From Paracoccus thiocyanatus (GTDB lineage: Bacteria; Pseudomonadota; Alphaproteobacteria; Rhodobacterales; Rhodobacteraceae), in assembly GCF_900156255.1 (NCBI RefSeq), contig NZ_FTMK01000009.1, forward strand, positions 61,587-125,586: 64,000 nucleotides of DNA, in the 5' to 3' direction. The notes under the pieces are model-generated. The model had not been told where the DNA came from. It was given only the letters and a program-made list of their open reading frames with translations, and did not search any database. The position numbers were made by a program, and so were the translations under genes. Of this stretch, positions 35,743 through 48,980 are shown one piece after another; the stretch's first letter is position 1; each line of letters opens with the position of its first letter.

Positions 35743-37262
35743 GCGCGCTCGATCAGCGAGGTTCCGGTCATCTCGGGCGGCAGGTCCAGCCCCATCAGGT
35801 CCAGCACGGTCGGCGCGACATCTGCCAGCCGGCCGTCGCGCAGCCGGCTGCCCGCGGGCCCGCCAAAGACGATCACCGGCACCGGGTTGGTGGTATGGGC
35901 GGTATGCGGCCCGCCGGTCTGGGGGTCGATGGTGGTTTCGCAATTGCCATGGTCGGCGATGATCACCGCCGCGCCGCCGGCCTTTTCCAGCGCCGCCAGC
36001 ATCATGCCCAGCCCCTTGTCCACCGCCTCGCAGGCGCGGATGGCGGCAGGCAGGCTGCCGGTATGCCCGACCATGTCCGGGTTGGCATAGTTCACCACGA
36101 TCAGGTCGTAGCCTGCCTTGACAGCCTCGACCAGCTTGGCGCTGACCTCGGGCGCGGCCATTTCGGGCGCCAGGTCATAGGTCGCGACCTTGGGGCTGGC
36201 GGGCATGAAGCGGCCCTCGCCCGGTTCGGGGGTTTCCTTGCCGCCGTTCAGGAAAAAGGTGACATGGGGATATTTTTCGGTCTCGGCTAGGCGGAACTGG
36301 CGCAGGCCCTTGGCCGCGACCCAGGCGCCCAGGGTATTGACCACCTGCCGCTTGGGATAGGCGGCCTGCATGTATTCGTCATGTGCGGCCGAATAATCGA
36401 CCATGCCCAGAAGTGCTGCCCATTGCGGCCGCCGGCCGGTGTCGAAAGCGGCGAAATCCGGCTGGCCGATGGCGGCCAGGATCTCGCGCGCCCGGTCGGC
36501 GCGGAAATTCAGACAGAAGAAGCCGTCGCCGTCCCGCGCGCCGGCATAGTCGCCGACCACCCGAGGCTGGATGAACTCGTCGGTCTCGCCCTGGGCATAG
36601 GCATCGGCCACGGCCTGGGCCGCATCGGCGGCGGGCAGACCCTCGCCCCGCACCATGGCGCCGTAGGCGCGGGCGACGCGTTCCCAGCGGTTGTCGCGGT
36701 CCATGGCGTAATAGCGGCCGATGACGGTGCCGATGCGGGCGCCCTCGGGCAGGGCGCGCTGAAGCTCGGTGACAAAGCCCGCACCCGATGTCGGCGCCAC
36801 GTCGCGGCCATCGGTGATGGCATGGACCACCACCGGCACACCCTTGTCGGAAATGGCGCGGGAAGCGGCGATGACATGGCGGATATGGCCATGCACGCCC
36901 CCGTCCGAGACAACGCCCATCAGATGCGCGGTGCCGCCGCCGGCCTTGAGCTTGCGGATGAACTCACCCAGCGCGGCATTCTCGTAGAAGCTGCCGTCTT
37001 CGATCGCCAGGTCGATCTGGCCCAGGTCCATGGCCACCACGCGACCGGCGCCGATATTGGTGTGCCCGACCTCGGAATTGCCCATCTGCCCGCGGGGCAG
37101 GCCGACATCGGGGCCGAACGTCACCAGCGTCCCATGCGGGCAATCCCGCATCAGCCGGTCGAAATTCGGCGTGCTGGCCTGATCCGGCGCGCTCTGCTCG
37201 GGGCGCGAGGAAATGCCCCAGCCATCGAGGATGCAAAGGACGACGGGTTGCGGACGGGTCAT
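35739..37262 (-). CDS. gpmI: 2,3-bisphosphoglycerate-independent phosphoglycerate mutase
   Basis: 507 residues. It interconverts 3- and 2-phosphoglycerate with two Mn ions. LCILDGWGISSRPEQSAPDQASTPNFDRL at the start carries the first metal ligand, QMGNSEVGHTNIGAGR holds the phospho-accepting Ser63, and VVNYANPDMVGHTG and IIADHGNCE bear later metal ligands. It is the first gene of the run to envC-like, ctpA and rppH; the 250-bp gap upstream contains two copies of the dispersed repeat. Confidence 0.97.
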   Translation of the reverse strand: MTRPQPVVLCILDGWGISSRPEQSAPDQASTPNFDRLMRDCPHGTLVTFGPDVGLPRGQMGNSEVGHTNIGAGRVVAMDLGQIDLAIEDGSFYENAALGEFIRKLKAGGGTAHLMGVVSDGGVHGHIRHVIAASRAISDKGVPVVVHAITDGRDVAPTSGAGFVTELQRALPEGARIGTVIGRYYAMDRDNRWERVARAYGAMVRGEGLPAADAAQAVADAYAQGETDEFIQPRVVGDYAGARDGDGFFCLNFRADRAREILAAIGQPDFAAFDTGRRPQWAALLGMVDYSAAHDEYMQAAYPKRQVVNTLGAWVAAKGLRQFRLAETEKYPHVTFFLNGGKETPEPGEGRFMPASPKVATYDLAPEMAAPEVSAKLVEAVKAGYDLIVVNYANPDMVGHTGSLPAAIRACEAVDKGLGMMLAALEKAGGAAVIIADHGNCETTIDPQTGGPHTAHTTNPVPVIVFGGPAGSRLRDGRLADVAPTVLDLMGLDLPPEMTGTSLIERA

Positions 37263-37381
37263 GCGGCACCTTTTTCACGGGTCGCGACGCTTCTACGACT
37301 GCGGGGCGCGCGGGGCAAGGTCGCCACGGATCTTGCCGGATTCGTGAAGGCGCAGCGCCCCGCCCTTCGGCGCTGTTGCAG

Positions 37382-37403
37382 GAGTATTTTGTGAAACGGT
37401 GAA
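37382..37403 (+). repeat. Dispersed repeat, copy 3 (22 bp variant)
   Basis: GAGTATTTTGTG followed by AAACGGTGAA on the plus strand; it differs from the 21-bp copies by one extra base and small changes in the middle. It faces copy 4 at 37456 in inverted orientation, with 52 bp between them. Confidence 0.7.
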
Positions 37404-37429
37404 AAGCCAGGATCACGCGACCCGACCCA

Positions 37430-37451
37430 AAAGGAGGCTCGGCCGCCTTTG
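37430..37451 (-). terminator. Probable terminator of rlmN
   Basis: AAGGAGGC (37431-37438), loop TCG, GCCGCCTT (37442-37449), an eight-bp stem with one mismatch. On the minus strand it ends in TTTT. It lies 62 bp after the rlmN stop, between the two inverted repeat copies 3 and 4. Confidence 0.5.
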
Positions 37452-37455
37452 CCTT

Positions 37456-37476
37456 TTCACCGTTTTGAAAATACTC
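37456..37476 (-). repeat. Dispersed repeat, copy 4
   Basis: Plus strand TTCACCGTTTT followed by GAAAATACTC, i.e. the repeat in minus orientation. With copy 3 it brackets a hairpin between gpmI and rlmN. Both ends of the 21-bp unit match copies 1 and 2 exactly; the middle bases vary. Confidence 0.7.
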
Positions 37477-37511
37477 ATGCGGCAGTGCGGCTGGTCTTTA
37501 CCGCTGCACGT

Positions 37512-38696
37512 TCAGGCGCGTGCCTCGGCGGCGATCTGCGCCGCGGATTTGCGGCCGCGTTCGGTTGCGGATTTCAGCTGGCCGCAGGCGGCCATGATGT
37601 CCTCGCCCCTGGGCGTGCGGATGGGCGAGGCATAGCCGGCCTTGTGGACGATGTCGGCGAAAGCCTCGATCCGTTCCCAACTGGAGCGGCGATAGGGCGA
37701 GCCGGGCCATTCGTTGAAGGGGATCAGGTTCACCTTGGCCGGGATGCCGCGGATCAGCCGCACCAGCCGGCGCGCATCTTCGTCGCTGTCGTTCACCCCG
37801 TCCAGCATCACATATTCAAAGGTGATGCGTTCGCTGTTCGACAGGCGCGGGTATTCGCGCAGCGCATTGAGCAGCGTTTCGATGTTCCACTTCTTGTTCA
37901 CCGGCACCAGCCTGTCGCGGACCTCGTCGGTGGTGGCGTGGAAGCTGACCGCCAGCAGGCAGCCGATCTCTTCGGCGGTCTTGGCGATTTCCGGCACGAT
38001 GCCGCTGGTGGACAGGGTGATGCGGCGGCGCGACAGGCTGATGCCCTCGCCGTCCATCACCACCTTCATCGCGTCGCGGACATTGTCGAAATTGTAAAGC
38101 GGCTCGCCCATGCCCATCAGCACCACGTTGCTGACCAGCCGCGTCTCGTCCTTGGGCGCGCCGGGCTTGGGCCATTCGCCCAGGTCGTCGCGGGCGACCA
38201 TGACCTGGCCCACGATCTCGGCCGCGGTCAGGTTGCGCACCAGCTTTTGCGTGCCGGTATGGCAGAACGAGCAGGTCAGCGTGCAGCCGACCTGGCTGGA
38301 GATGCAAAGCGTGCCGCGGCTTTCCTCGGGGATATAGACGGTTTCGACCTCATGGCCGCCGGCGATGCGCAGCAGGTATTTGCGGGTGCCGTCGGCGCTG
38401 ACCTGGCGGGTGACGATCTCGGGGACGGAAATCTCGAAGCTTTCCGCCAGCAGGGCGCGATAGTCCTTGGCCAGGTTGGTCATCTGCGCGAAATCGCGCA
38501 CGCCCCAGTGATAGACCCATTGCCATATCTGCCCCACGCGCATCCGGGCCTGCCGTTCCGGCGTGCCGGCATCGAGCAGGGCCTGATACAGTTGCCCGCG
38601 GGTCAGCCCGACGATATTGCGGCGCGCGGCATCGGGCAGCCGCCGCGGGACGGTCAGCAGATCCTGGGTGATGGCGGCGGGATTCGGGGCGTTCAT
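37512..38696 (-). CDS. rlmN: Dual-specificity 23S rRNA/tRNA adenine-C2 methyltransferase RlmN
   Basis: 394 residues from [20 protein letters not shown]. This radical SAM enzyme methylates A2503 of 23S rRNA and A37 of some tRNAs. The cluster motif [11 protein letters not shown] is near residues 137-147, the second catalytic Cys is in [10 protein letters not shown] near the C-terminus, and [18 protein letters not shown] and [11 protein letters not shown] are typical. A longer frame upstream is not supported by the family. Confidence 0.96.
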   Translation of the reverse strand: MNAPNPAAITQDLLTVPRRLPDAARRNIVGLTRGQLYQALLDAGTPERQARMRVGQIWQWVYHWGVRDFAQMTNLAKDYRALLAESFEISVPEIVTRQVSADGTRKYLLRIAGGHEVETVYIPEESRGTLCISSQVGCTLTCSFCHTGTQKLVRNLTAAEIVGQVMVARDDLGEWPKPGAPKDETRLVSNVVLMGMGEPLYNFDNVRDAMKVVMDGEGISLSRRRITLSTSGIVPEIAKTAEEIGCLLAVSFHATTDEVRDRLVPVNKKWNIETLLNALREYPRLSNSERITFEYVMLDGVNDSDEDARRLVRLIRGIPAKVNLIPFNEWPGSPYRRSSWERIEAFADIVHKAGYASPIRTPRGEDIMAACGQLKSATERGRKSAAQIAAEARA

Positions 38697-38742
38697 GGCT
38701 GCGGGTCCAGGGGAAGTGGCAATGGGCCTATATAGGGCAGGG

Positions 38743-38776
38743 CGGCACAAAAGAAAACAGGGGCTCGCGCCCCTGT
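38743..38776 (-). terminator. Terminator of the IalB-like gene
   Basis: CAGGGGC (38758-38764), loop TCGC, GCCCCTG (38769-38775). On the minus strand the hairpin is followed by TTTTCTTTTGT. It lies 24 bp after the stop of the IalB-family gene. Confidence 0.85.
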
Positions 38777-38799
38777 CTCGATCGGTCCGGGTCCTGGGT

Positions 38800-39327
38800 C
38801 TATTTGCAGGCGGCCTGGGCCTTGTTCGTCGCCGCGGTGATGCCCGACAGGCTGAACGTGTCCTTGGTGATGGTGCCCCGCGCCGAACGGCCGGTGACGA
38901 TGGCGGAACTGCCGCCGCGCAGCGCCGAGACCAGCTTGGCATCCTCGGCCGGAGAGCCGGTCCAGGCGCTTTCGCCCTCGGTGAACAGCTTGAAGACATT
39001 GCCGTCGACATTCACCTCGACCGTGGAATCCCCGGCAAAGGGATAGCCGCCCGAGAAGGACACCTCGCCGGACTGGTCGGGGCGATAGGCGACATACAGC
39101 CGGATGTCTCCGCGCGTCACCTCGCGCGGCTTGCCGTTCGCGTCCAGGTTCTGGGTGGATTTCGGGGCCGACACGGCCCAGCACTCCTTGGGGCTGGTCG
39201 CCGAGAAGACGGTCCAGTCGCCCTCGGTCCCGATCACATTCGTCGAGTCCTGGGCCAGGACCGGCGAAGACGCGGCGATCGCAATTGCGGCGGCTGCCGC
39301 TGCGGCGCGCGGCGCGAATTTCAACAT
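38800..39327 (-). CDS. Invasion-associated locus B (IalB) family exported protein
   Basis: 175 residues from [20 protein letters not shown]; the signal peptide ends around SSPVLA. The mature part fits the IalB family: [20 protein letters not shown], then [38 protein letters not shown]. The family is named from Bartonella, but in free-living Rhodobacteraceae it is a common periplasmic protein without a known invasion role. AGGAGG stands eight bases before the ATG. Confidence 0.9.
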   Translation of the reverse strand: MLKFAPRAAAAAAAIAIAASSPVLAQDSTNVIGTEGDWTVFSATSPKECWAVSAPKSTQNLDANGKPREVTRGDIRLYVAYRPDQSGEVSFSGGYPFAGDSTVEVNVDGNVFKLFTEGESAWTGSPAEDAKLVSALRGGSSAIVTGRSARGTITKDTFSLSGITAATNKAQAACK

Positions 39328-39478
39328 GCTCTGGCCTCCTGCCATGGTCCGGTTTGTTCCGGCTTGTTGCCGATGACGGTGGTGTTTTCAACCATCTGGC
39401 GGCAAGATAATGCGAAAACCGATCGGTAAAAAACCCCCGTTCGCGGAAAATCGCGCGATTGTCAGAGGAAAACCAGCC

Positions 39479-40465
39479 ATGACCGCAGCCAGACTGATCG
39501 AATTGTGGCGCGGCGGAATGCTTGAAAGCGCCCATCTGGGCCATGTGGTGATCTCGGATGCGAACGGCATCGTCGAGGCCTGGGGCAATCCCGGCGCGGT
39601 GATCTATCCGCGGTCGTCCTGCAAGATGATCCAGGCCCTGCCGCTGGTCGAAAGCGGCGCAGCCGACGCCGCGGGGCTTTCCAGCGAGCATCTGGCGCTG
39701 GCCTGCGCCAGCCATGACGGCGCGCGCATCCATACCCGGCCGATCGCGGCCTGGCTGTCCGCGCTGGGGCTGGACGACGACGATCTGCGATGTGGCGCGC
39801 ATCTGCCGCGCGACCCGGCCGAGCGCAAGCGGCTGATCTGCTCGGATGAAAGCCCCTGCCAGATCCACAACAACTGTTCGGGCAAGCATGCCGGGTTCCT
39901 GACGCTGACGCGCCACATGAAGGCCGGGCCGGACTATGTCGAGATCGGCCATCCCGTGCAGCGCGCCGTGCGCCGCGCCTTCGAGGAGGTGACCGGCGAG
40001 CCTGCCGCCGGCTGGGGCATCGACGGCTGCTCGGCCCCGAATTTCGCCTGCACGGTCGAGGGGTTGGCCCATGCCATGGCCAGGTTCGCCCGCTCGGGGC
40101 AGGACCGCCGCGGCCAGGCGCAGCGTCGCCTGGTCGAGGCCATGCTGGCCCATCCCGAACTGGTCGCGGGCGAGGGGCGGGCCTGCACGGAACTGATGCG
40201 CGCCATGAAGGGCCGTGCCGCCGTCAAGACCGGCGCCGAGGCGGTTTTCGTGGGCATCGTCCCCGAACGTGGCCTGGGACTTGCGCTGAAGATCGTGGAC
40301 GGTGGCACGCGCGGCGCCGAAGCCGCGATCACCGCGCTGATGCTGCATCTGGGACTGCTGGAGGAAGGCGCCCCGGTGGTGCAGAAATACCTGACCGGGC
40401 CCTTGCTGAACTGGCGCGGGCTGGCTACGGGCGAGCTGCGCCGTGCCGCGGGCTTCCCCGCCTGA
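39479..40465 (+). CDS. Asparaginase (AnsA/Rhizobium-type asparaginase II family)
   Basis: 328 residues from MTAARLIELWRGGMLESAHLGHVV. The family (thermolabile rhizobial-type asparaginase) is recognised by ESAHLGHVVISDANGIVEAWGNPGAVIYPRSSCKMIQALPLVESGAAD, HLALACASHDG, and SDESPCQIHNNCSGKHAGFLTLTRHM with its conserved Cys, Lys and Ser residues. It hydrolyses asparagine to aspartate and ammonia. The frame runs 23 codons further upstream without similarity. It is convergent with the TSUP gene across a long inverted repeat. Confidence 0.92.
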   Translation: MTAARLIELWRGGMLESAHLGHVVISDANGIVEAWGNPGAVIYPRSSCKMIQALPLVESGAADAAGLSSEHLALACASHDGARIHTRPIAAWLSALGLDDDDLRCGAHLPRDPAERKRLICSDESPCQIHNNCSGKHAGFLTLTRHMKAGPDYVEIGHPVQRAVRRAFEEVTGEPAAGWGIDGCSAPNFACTVEGLAHAMARFARSGQDRRGQAQRRLVEAMLAHPELVAGEGRACTELMRAMKGRAAVKTGAEAVFVGIVPERGLGLALKIVDGGTRGAEAAITALMLHLGLLEEGAPVVQKYLTGPLLNWRGLATGELRRAAGFPA

Positions 40466-40488
40466 ACACCGCCGCAGCGCCGGCTGGA

Positions 40489-40640
40489 ATGGGGGCTTTG
40501 CCCCCGCGCGTTCCGCGCTCCCCCAGGATATTTGGGCACGAAAGAAGCGGCGCGCCTGCCGGGCTTCTTTCGTGGAAAAATATCCTGCGGGGGAAGCCCG
40601 TCGGGCCTGCCCGGCGGGCGTGGGGGCGCAAAGCCCCCAT
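40489..40640. repeat. Long imperfect inverted repeat between converging genes
   Basis: Outer arms ATGGGGGCTTTGC (40489-40501) and GCAAAGCCCCCAT (40628-40640) match over 13 bases. Inner arms around CACGAAAGAAG (40537-40547) and CTTCTTTCGTG (40563-40573) match over 11 bases, flanked by CCCAGGATATTT and AAATATCCTGCGG. The left half also forms GGGGGC-TTT-GCCCCC by itself. It fills the gap between the asparaginase and TSUP stops and may end transcripts from both sides. The core TATTTGGGCACGAAAG resembles the shorter dispersed repeat in this window. Confidence 0.8.
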
Positions 40641-40643
40641 CTG

Positions 40644-41402
40644 TCACAGCATTTGCCAGATCAGCCGCAGCGCCAGCAGGGCGGATGTCGCGACCAGCAG
40701 CGGCTTGATCAGCCGCGCTCCGACCCGCATGGCGAGCCTGGCGCCCAGAAGGGCGCCGGCCACCTGCGCCAAAGCCATCATCGCGCCCAAAAGCCACAGC
40801 GGCTTGCCCACCGCGGCAAAGGCTGCGAGCCCGCCCAGGTTCGAGGCGAAGTTCAGAAGTTTGGTATGCGCCGTGGCCCTGAGCACGCCGTAGCCCGCAA
40901 GCATCACGAAGCCCAGCATGAAGAACGAGCCCGTGCCCGGTCCCAGGAACCCGTCGTAGAAGGCGATCGCCGGCACGGCGGTGGCGGTGAAGGCCGGGAC
41001 GGTCATGCGGCTTTTGCGGTCGGTATCGTCCAGGCCCGGTTTCAGCGCGAAGAACAGCGCCATGCCGATCAGCACCAGCGGCAGGGCATAGCGCAGCGCC
41101 TGGGCCGGGATCCAGCCGACGAGCAGCGCCCCCGCAAGCCCGGCCACAAAGGCCACGACCGCCGCGCCGAGCTGCCGCCGCGGATCCACAAGGCCGCGGC
41201 GCGCATAGGAGATCGCCGCCGTCGCCGCGCCGAAGACACCCTGGACCTTGTTCGTGGCCAGGGCCTGGGCCGGGGGCAGGCCGGCCAGCATCAGGGCCGG
41301 GACGGTGATGAGCCCGCCTCCGCCGGCGATGGCGTCGACGAAGCCGGCTGCGAAAGCGGCGCTGACAAGCAGCAGCACCAGGTCGAGGGAGAGGTCGGGC
41401 AT
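40644..41402 (-). CDS. TSUP family membrane transporter (sulfite exporter TauE/SafE-like)
   Basis: 252 residues with about eight hydrophobic segments. AAGFVDAIAGGGGLITVPALMLAGLPPAQALATNKVQG is the TauE/SafE signature, and the second half repeats it in YDGFLGPGTGSFFMLGFVMLAGYGVLRATAHTKLLNFASNLGGL. Members move sulfur-containing anions or similar acids; the substrate is not predictable. It lies alone, convergent with the asparaginase gene. Confidence 0.93.
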   Translation of the reverse strand: MPDLSLDLVLLLVSAAFAAGFVDAIAGGGGLITVPALMLAGLPPAQALATNKVQGVFGAATAAISYARRGLVDPRRQLGAAVVAFVAGLAGALLVGWIPAQALRYALPLVLIGMALFFALKPGLDDTDRKSRMTVPAFTATAVPAIAFYDGFLGPGTGSFFMLGFVMLAGYGVLRATAHTKLLNFASNLGGLAAFAAVGKPLWLLGAMMALAQVAGALLGARLAMRVGARLIKPLLVATSALLALRLIWQML

Positions 41403-41532
41403 GGCTTCCCTTTGCGGCGCGCCGCGGGAAATGTAAAGCCGGCTCCGGCAAGCTGGGCGGGCCGCGGAAAGCCGGCGCGAAGCTGCGCCGGGGCGGCCGT
41501 GTTTTCTGGGTATTGGGCGAAGGGAGAAACCG

Positions 41533-42467
<935 letters not shown>

Positions 42468-42471
<4 letters not shown>

Positions 42472-43178
42472 TTCCTAAGCCAGGAGATCAGCGCCAGCCG
42501 GAACGCCTGGCCGAAAAACCGCAGCAGGTCGGTGCCCTGGGCCGGGTTGAAGCGCCCGATATCGGCCGAGCCCATCAGCAGCAGCGCCGGCAGGCGGCCG
42601 GGGCCGAGGTCGATGGGCAACAGCGCCTCGGAGCGGATCGGGGCGCGCGATTCGCCATGGAATGCCAGGGTCTCCTGGGCCGTGCGGCGCAGCACGATGT
42701 CATTGCCGCGCGGCATCCGCCGCCCGCCCGAAATCAGCCCCGCCACGGTGCCGGCGGGCGCGATCATCAAGGGGCCGCTGCCTTCCGGCTGGGGCACCGC
42801 GCCGCCCGATTCCATCACCAGCCGCAGGGTTTCCACCCGCAGGACCGGCGCCACCGCCATGTCCAGGTTTTCCAGGAACTCCTCGAAATCCGTGGGTTCC
42901 AGCAGCGACAGCACGGCGCGGTGGATGGTGTTCATCCCCGACTGGTTGTCATAGGCGGCCGAGATCACCGATTCATGCGCCGCCTCCAGCCGGTCCAGCC
43001 GCGATTCCAGCGCCTGCATGGCGCGGCCGCGGATGTCGATGACGTTCTCGCCCACCTCGGCCTCGCGCGCGCCGATCAGCGCGCGCATCAGGTCGCGGTC
43101 GGACAGGATCAATTCGGGCCGCGCCAGCAGCCGGGCGCGGATCTCGTCGGTCAGTTCGGCCGCGGTCTGCTCGGTCAT
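42468..43178 (-). CDS. DUF484 family (GAF-like) protein
   Basis: 236 residues. DUF484 proteins have a coiled N-terminal part (IRARLLARPELILSDRDLMRALIGA and the helix to about residue 75) and a GAF-like domain (MAVAPVLRVETLRLVMESGG and later LLPIDLGPGRLPALLLMGSADIGRFNPAQGTDLLRFFGQAFR). The function is unknown, but the gene is regularly next to xerC. One-base overlap (TGATG) with fsa upstream and ATGA with xerC downstream. Confidence 0.93.
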
Positions 43179-43831
43179 CAGACGATCTTCTGCCCGGTCT
43201 TGGCCCAGTCGGCGTTGAACTGGTCCAGGCCGCGGTCGGTCAGCACGTGATTCGCCATCGCCTTGATGACGGCGGGCGGCGCGGTGATCACGTCGGCCCC
43301 GATGCGGGCGGCGTCGGTGATGTGGTTCACCGAGCGGATCGAGGCGGCCAGGATTTCGGTCTGGAAGTCGTAATTGTTATAGATCTCGCGGATTTGGGCG
43401 ATCAGTTCCATGCCGTCGAAGTTGATATCGTCCAGCCGGCCGATAAAGGGGCTGATGAAGGTGGCGCCGGCCTTGGCGGCCAGGATCGCCTGCGCGGCCG
43501 AAAAGCACAGCGTCACGTTTACCTTGTGGCCCTGGGACGACAGCGCCTTGCAGGCTTTCAGCCCGTCCCAGGTCAGCGGCACCTTGACGGTGATGTTGGG
43601 GGCGATCTTCACCAGGTGCTCGCCCTCGCGGATCATGTCCTCGGCCTTGGCGGCCACGACCTCGGCGCTGACCGGGCCTTCGACCAGGTCGCAGATTTCC
43701 TTGGTGACTTCCAGGATATCGCGGCCCGATTTCAGGATCAGCGACGGGTTGGTGGTGACGCCGTCCACCATGCCCAGGTCGTTCAACTCGCGGATGGCGG
43801 CGACATCTGCGGTATCGACAAAGAATTTCAT
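43178..43831 (-). CDS. fsa: Fructose-6-phosphate aldolase / transaldolase (small TalC-type)
   Basis: 217 residues from [20 protein letters not shown]. The short TalC/FSA-type transaldolase pattern is evident: [27 protein letters not shown], the Schiff-base Lys83 in [15 protein letters not shown], and [32 protein letters not shown]. Whether it acts as transaldolase or as fructose-6-phosphate aldolase cannot be settled by sequence alone, so the symbol is tentative. It is upstream of DUF484 and xerC in the same operon. Confidence 0.92.
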   Translation of the reverse strand: MKFFVDTADVAAIRELNDLGMVDGVTTNPSLILKSGRDILEVTKEICDLVEGPVSAEVVAAKAEDMIREGEHLVKIAPNITVKVPLTWDGLKACKALSSQGHKVNVTLCFSAAQAILAAKAGATFISPFIGRLDDINFDGMELIAQIREIYNNYDFQTEILAASIRSVNHITDAARIGADVITAPPAVIKAMANHVLTDRGLDQFNADWAKTGQKIV

Positions 43832-44072
43832 GCGGGGAAGCCCTTCTTGCGGTTTTGCCCTGGGTTTAGCGCATAACAGCCGGCGGGTGAAGTCCGGGCA
43901 GGCGGCTTGCAGGACGGGGTGGCGGCATGGCACTAGGGACGGGCTGGGGCAGGTCCGTCCGCCGCCATTGCAAGAGGGATGCCGTGAAAGCCTTTCCGCC
44001 CGATCCTGCCGCCCGGCTGCCGGCCCAGGTCTTCGGCCCGTTCCGCTTTGGCCGGGCAGCGCGGCCGGTCTG

Positions 44073-46274
44073 ATGTCACCGCCGCTTTTCTATCCCCATG
44101 GCGCGCGCATCGCGGTGCTGACGCAAGAGGTGGTCGGCATCCTGGACTATCTCGCGCCCGAAGGGGGCGTGCGGCTGGGCCAGCTTGTCGTCGTGCCGCT
44201 GGGGCCGCGCCGGGTGATGGGCGCGGTCTGGGGGCCGGGGATCGGCGATTTCGACGCGGCGCGGCTGCGGCCGGTGGCGCGGCTGGTCGATGCGCCGCCG
44301 CTGGCGCCGGGGATGATCGAGTTCCTGTCCCGCATGGGCGAATACACGCTGACGCCGCTGCCCGCGCTTCTGCGCATAGCGACGCGGGCGCCGGACCTGG
44401 ACCAGCCGCCTTCGGCCCGGCGCATCATCCATCGCGCGGGACCGGAGCCCGCGCGCATGACCGATGCCCGCGCCGCCGTCTTGCGGGTGATCCAGGATCA
44501 CGGCGGCGCGGGCTTTGCGCCCGGCGAATTGGCGCAATTGGCCGGGGTCAGTCCGGGCGTGGTGCAGGGGCTGGTCAAGGCCGGCACGCTGGCCGAGGTG
44601 CTGGCGCCGCGCGATGTGCCCTATCCGCGGCTGGACCCCGGCCTGCCGGGCAAGCCGCTGGCCGCCGATCAGCTTGAGGCGGCCGAGAGCCTGCGGACGG
44701 CGCTGAAATCCCGCGCCTATGGCACCACGCTTTTGCGCGGCGTCACCGGCTCGGGCAAGACCGAGGTCTATCTGGAAGCCGTGGCGGAATGCCTGCGCCA
44801 GGGCCGGCAGGCGCTGGTGCTGCTGCCCGAGATTGCGCTATCGGCCGAGTTCCTGGACCGGGTCGAGGTGCGTTTCGGCGCCCGGCCCGGCGAATGGCAT
44901 TCGGGCATCACCCGCACGGAACGCCGGCGGCTGTGGACCATGGCGGCGCAAAACCATGTCGGGCTGGTGGTCGGCGCGCGTTCGGCGCTGTTCCTGCCCT
45001 TTGCCGATCTGGGCCTGATCGTCGTCGATGAAGAACACGATTCCAGCTACAAGCAGGAAGACGCGGTCTATTACAGCGCCCGCGACATGGCGGTGCTGCG
45101 CGCCAGCGTCGAGGCGGCGCAGGTGGTGCTGGCCTCGGCCACGCCTTCGGTCGAAAGCTGGGTGAATGCGGCCACGGGCAAATACCGCCGGCTGGATCTG
45201 CGCGCGCGCTATGGCACCGCCGACCTGCCCGAGATGGCGGCCATCGACCTGCGCCAGCAAGAGATGGAAAAGGGCCGCTGGATCAGCCCCCGCCTGGCCG
45301 CCGAAGTCGCCCGCCGCAAGCAGCGCGGCGAACAGTCGCTGTTGTTTCTGAACCGGCGCGGCTATGCGCCGATCACCGCCTGCCGCGCCTGCGGCCAGCA
45401 GATCGGCTGCGACCATTGCGACGCCCGCATGGTCGAGCATCGCTTCCAAAACCGCCTGGTCTGCCATCAATGCGGCGCGACCAAGCCGATCCCAGTGGCC
45501 TGTCCCGCCTGCGGGGTCGAGGGCAAGATGACCGCCATCGGGCCGGGGGTCGAGCGGCTGGCCGAGGAAGTGGCCGAGCGTTTCCCGCAGGCGAAGGCGA
45601 CGGTGCTCTCCTCGGACCTGTTCCATTCGGCGCGCGCCTTGAAAGAGGCGATTGCCGAGATCGCCGCGGGCGAAACGGACATCATCATCGGCACGCAGAT
45701 CGTCGCCAAGGGCCACAATTTCCCGCGCCTGACGCTGGTCGGCGTGATCGACGCCGACCTGGGCCTGCAAGGCGCCGACCTGCGCGCGGCCGAACGGTCC
45801 TTCCAACTGATGCGGCAGGTGGCCGGCCGGGCGGGGCGCGAGGGCGGCGAGGCGCGGGGGCTGGCGCTGTTGCAGACCCACCAGCCCGACCACCCGGTGA
45901 TCCGCGCCATCCTGTCGGGCGAGGACGAGGCGTTCTGGGATGCCGAGGCGGCGGCGCGCCAGGCGGCGGGGATGCCGCCCTTTGGCCGGCTGGCGGGGAT
46001 CATCCTGTCGCATCCCGACCCGCCGGTGGTCGAGGATTACGCCCGCGAACTGGCCCGTCGCGCCGAGCCGCTGCGGGCCATCGGCGCCGAACTGTTCGGC
46101 CCCGCCCCCGCCCCCATCGCCCGCATCCGCGCGCGGTTTCGGGTGCGCATGCTGATCCGGGCGCCGCGCCAGGCGCCGATGCAAGGCGCGATTGCGCAAT
46201 GGCTGGCGCTGGCGCCAAAGCCGCCGGCAAACCTGCGGCTGGCGGTGGACGTCGATCCGCAGAGCTTCCTTTAG
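44073..46274 (+). CDS. priA: Primosomal protein N-prime (replication restart helicase)
   Basis: 733 residues from [21 protein letters not shown]. PriA is a superfamily 2 helicase that reloads the replisome at stalled forks. The P-loop [11 protein letters not shown] is near 223-233, the Walker B motif is [14 protein letters not shown], and two zinc sites follow: [17 protein letters not shown] and [18 protein letters not shown]. The long frame upstream of 44073 overlaps the fsa gene in antisense and is not used. Confidence 0.96.
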   Translation: MSPPLFYPHGARIAVLTQEVVGILDYLAPEGGVRLGQLVVVPLGPRRVMGAVWGPGIGDFDAARLRPVARLVDAPPLAPGMIEFLSRMGEYTLTPLPALLRIATRAPDLDQPPSARRIIHRAGPEPARMTDARAAVLRVIQDHGGAGFAPGELAQLAGVSPGVVQGLVKAGTLAEVLAPRDVPYPRLDPGLPGKPLAADQLEAAESLRTALKSRAYGTTLLRGVTGSGKTEVYLEAVAECLRQGRQALVLLPEIALSAEFLDRVEVRFGARPGEWHSGITRTERRRLWTMAAQNHVGLVVGARSALFLPFADLGLIVVDEEHDSSYKQEDAVYYSARDMAVLRASVEAAQVVLASATPSVESWVNAATGKYRRLDLRARYGTADLPEMAAIDLRQQEMEKGRWISPRLAAEVARRKQRGEQSLLFLNRRGYAPITACRACGQQIGCDHCDARMVEHRFQNRLVCHQCGATKPIPVACPACGVEGKMTAIGPGVERLAEEVAERFPQAKATVLSSDLFHSARALKEAIAEIAAGETDIIIGTQIVAKGHNFPRLTLVGVIDADLGLQGADLRAAERSFQLMRQVAGRAGREGGEARGLALLQTHQPDHPVIRAILSGEDEAFWDAEAAARQAAGMPPFGRLAGIILSHPDPPVVEDYARELARRAEPLRAIGAELFGPAPAPIARIRARFRVRMLIRAPRQAPMQGAIAQWLALAPKPPANLRLAVDVDPQSFL

Positions 46275-46580
46275 GCAGGCCCGGCCGGGCGGCGCCTGGA
46301 ATGACGGCACGCCCGGCCGATAAAGCGCCCGGCCCGCATCATCTTCGTTCTGCAAATGCCCGCCGCAACGTCCCCGCGGCGCCAGGATCGCAGATTCTGG
46401 CCCGGCGAGGAAGGACGGAAAAGCCCCGGATATTGCGGTAAAAATCGGCCGGGGCGCCATGGAGCGGCATCCCGCGCCATGAAAAATCCCCAGGGACCGA
46501 TGGTCCCTGGGGCTGCAATCGTTACCACCATCCAACCCCTGGGCAAGCGTCGCCGGGCGCCGCCCAGGGGCAGGATCCGG
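46275..46580. other. Intergenic region between priA and katG
   Basis: 306 bp between the converging priA and katG genes. Apart from the katG terminator at 46483-46512 no gene, repeat or RNA was recognised. Confidence 0.5.
46483..46512 (-). terminator. Strong terminator of katG
   Basis: CCCCAGGGACC - GAT - GGTCCCTGGGG (46488-46512), an 11-bp perfect stem with a three-base loop. On the minus strand the stem is followed by ATTTTTC. It lies about 70 bp after the katG stop. Confidence 0.93.
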
Positions 46581-48761
<2,181 letters not shown>

Positions 48762-48980
48762 TTATTGCAGGGGCGCCCTGGTCGGCGCCTTTGGGCGGTG
48801 CGGTCCGCCAACCCATCGAAATAGATGGCTTTTCCGAATCTGCGCACCTTCTGCCATCAGGTTCTAGCAGCTTCGGAAATCATTGGAATTTATAAGTTTT
48901 GATAGTTTTAATAATTTCTGGTTATGAACGGCTCGGAACGGAATAGACGGCGATAATCCGGCCTGTCAGATCGTAAGGAT

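Noticed and set aside
48870..48930. FNR or OxyR box before katG
   Set aside because: The region is AT-rich and promoter-like, but no TTGA-N6-TCAA and no convincing four-part OxyR pattern was found.
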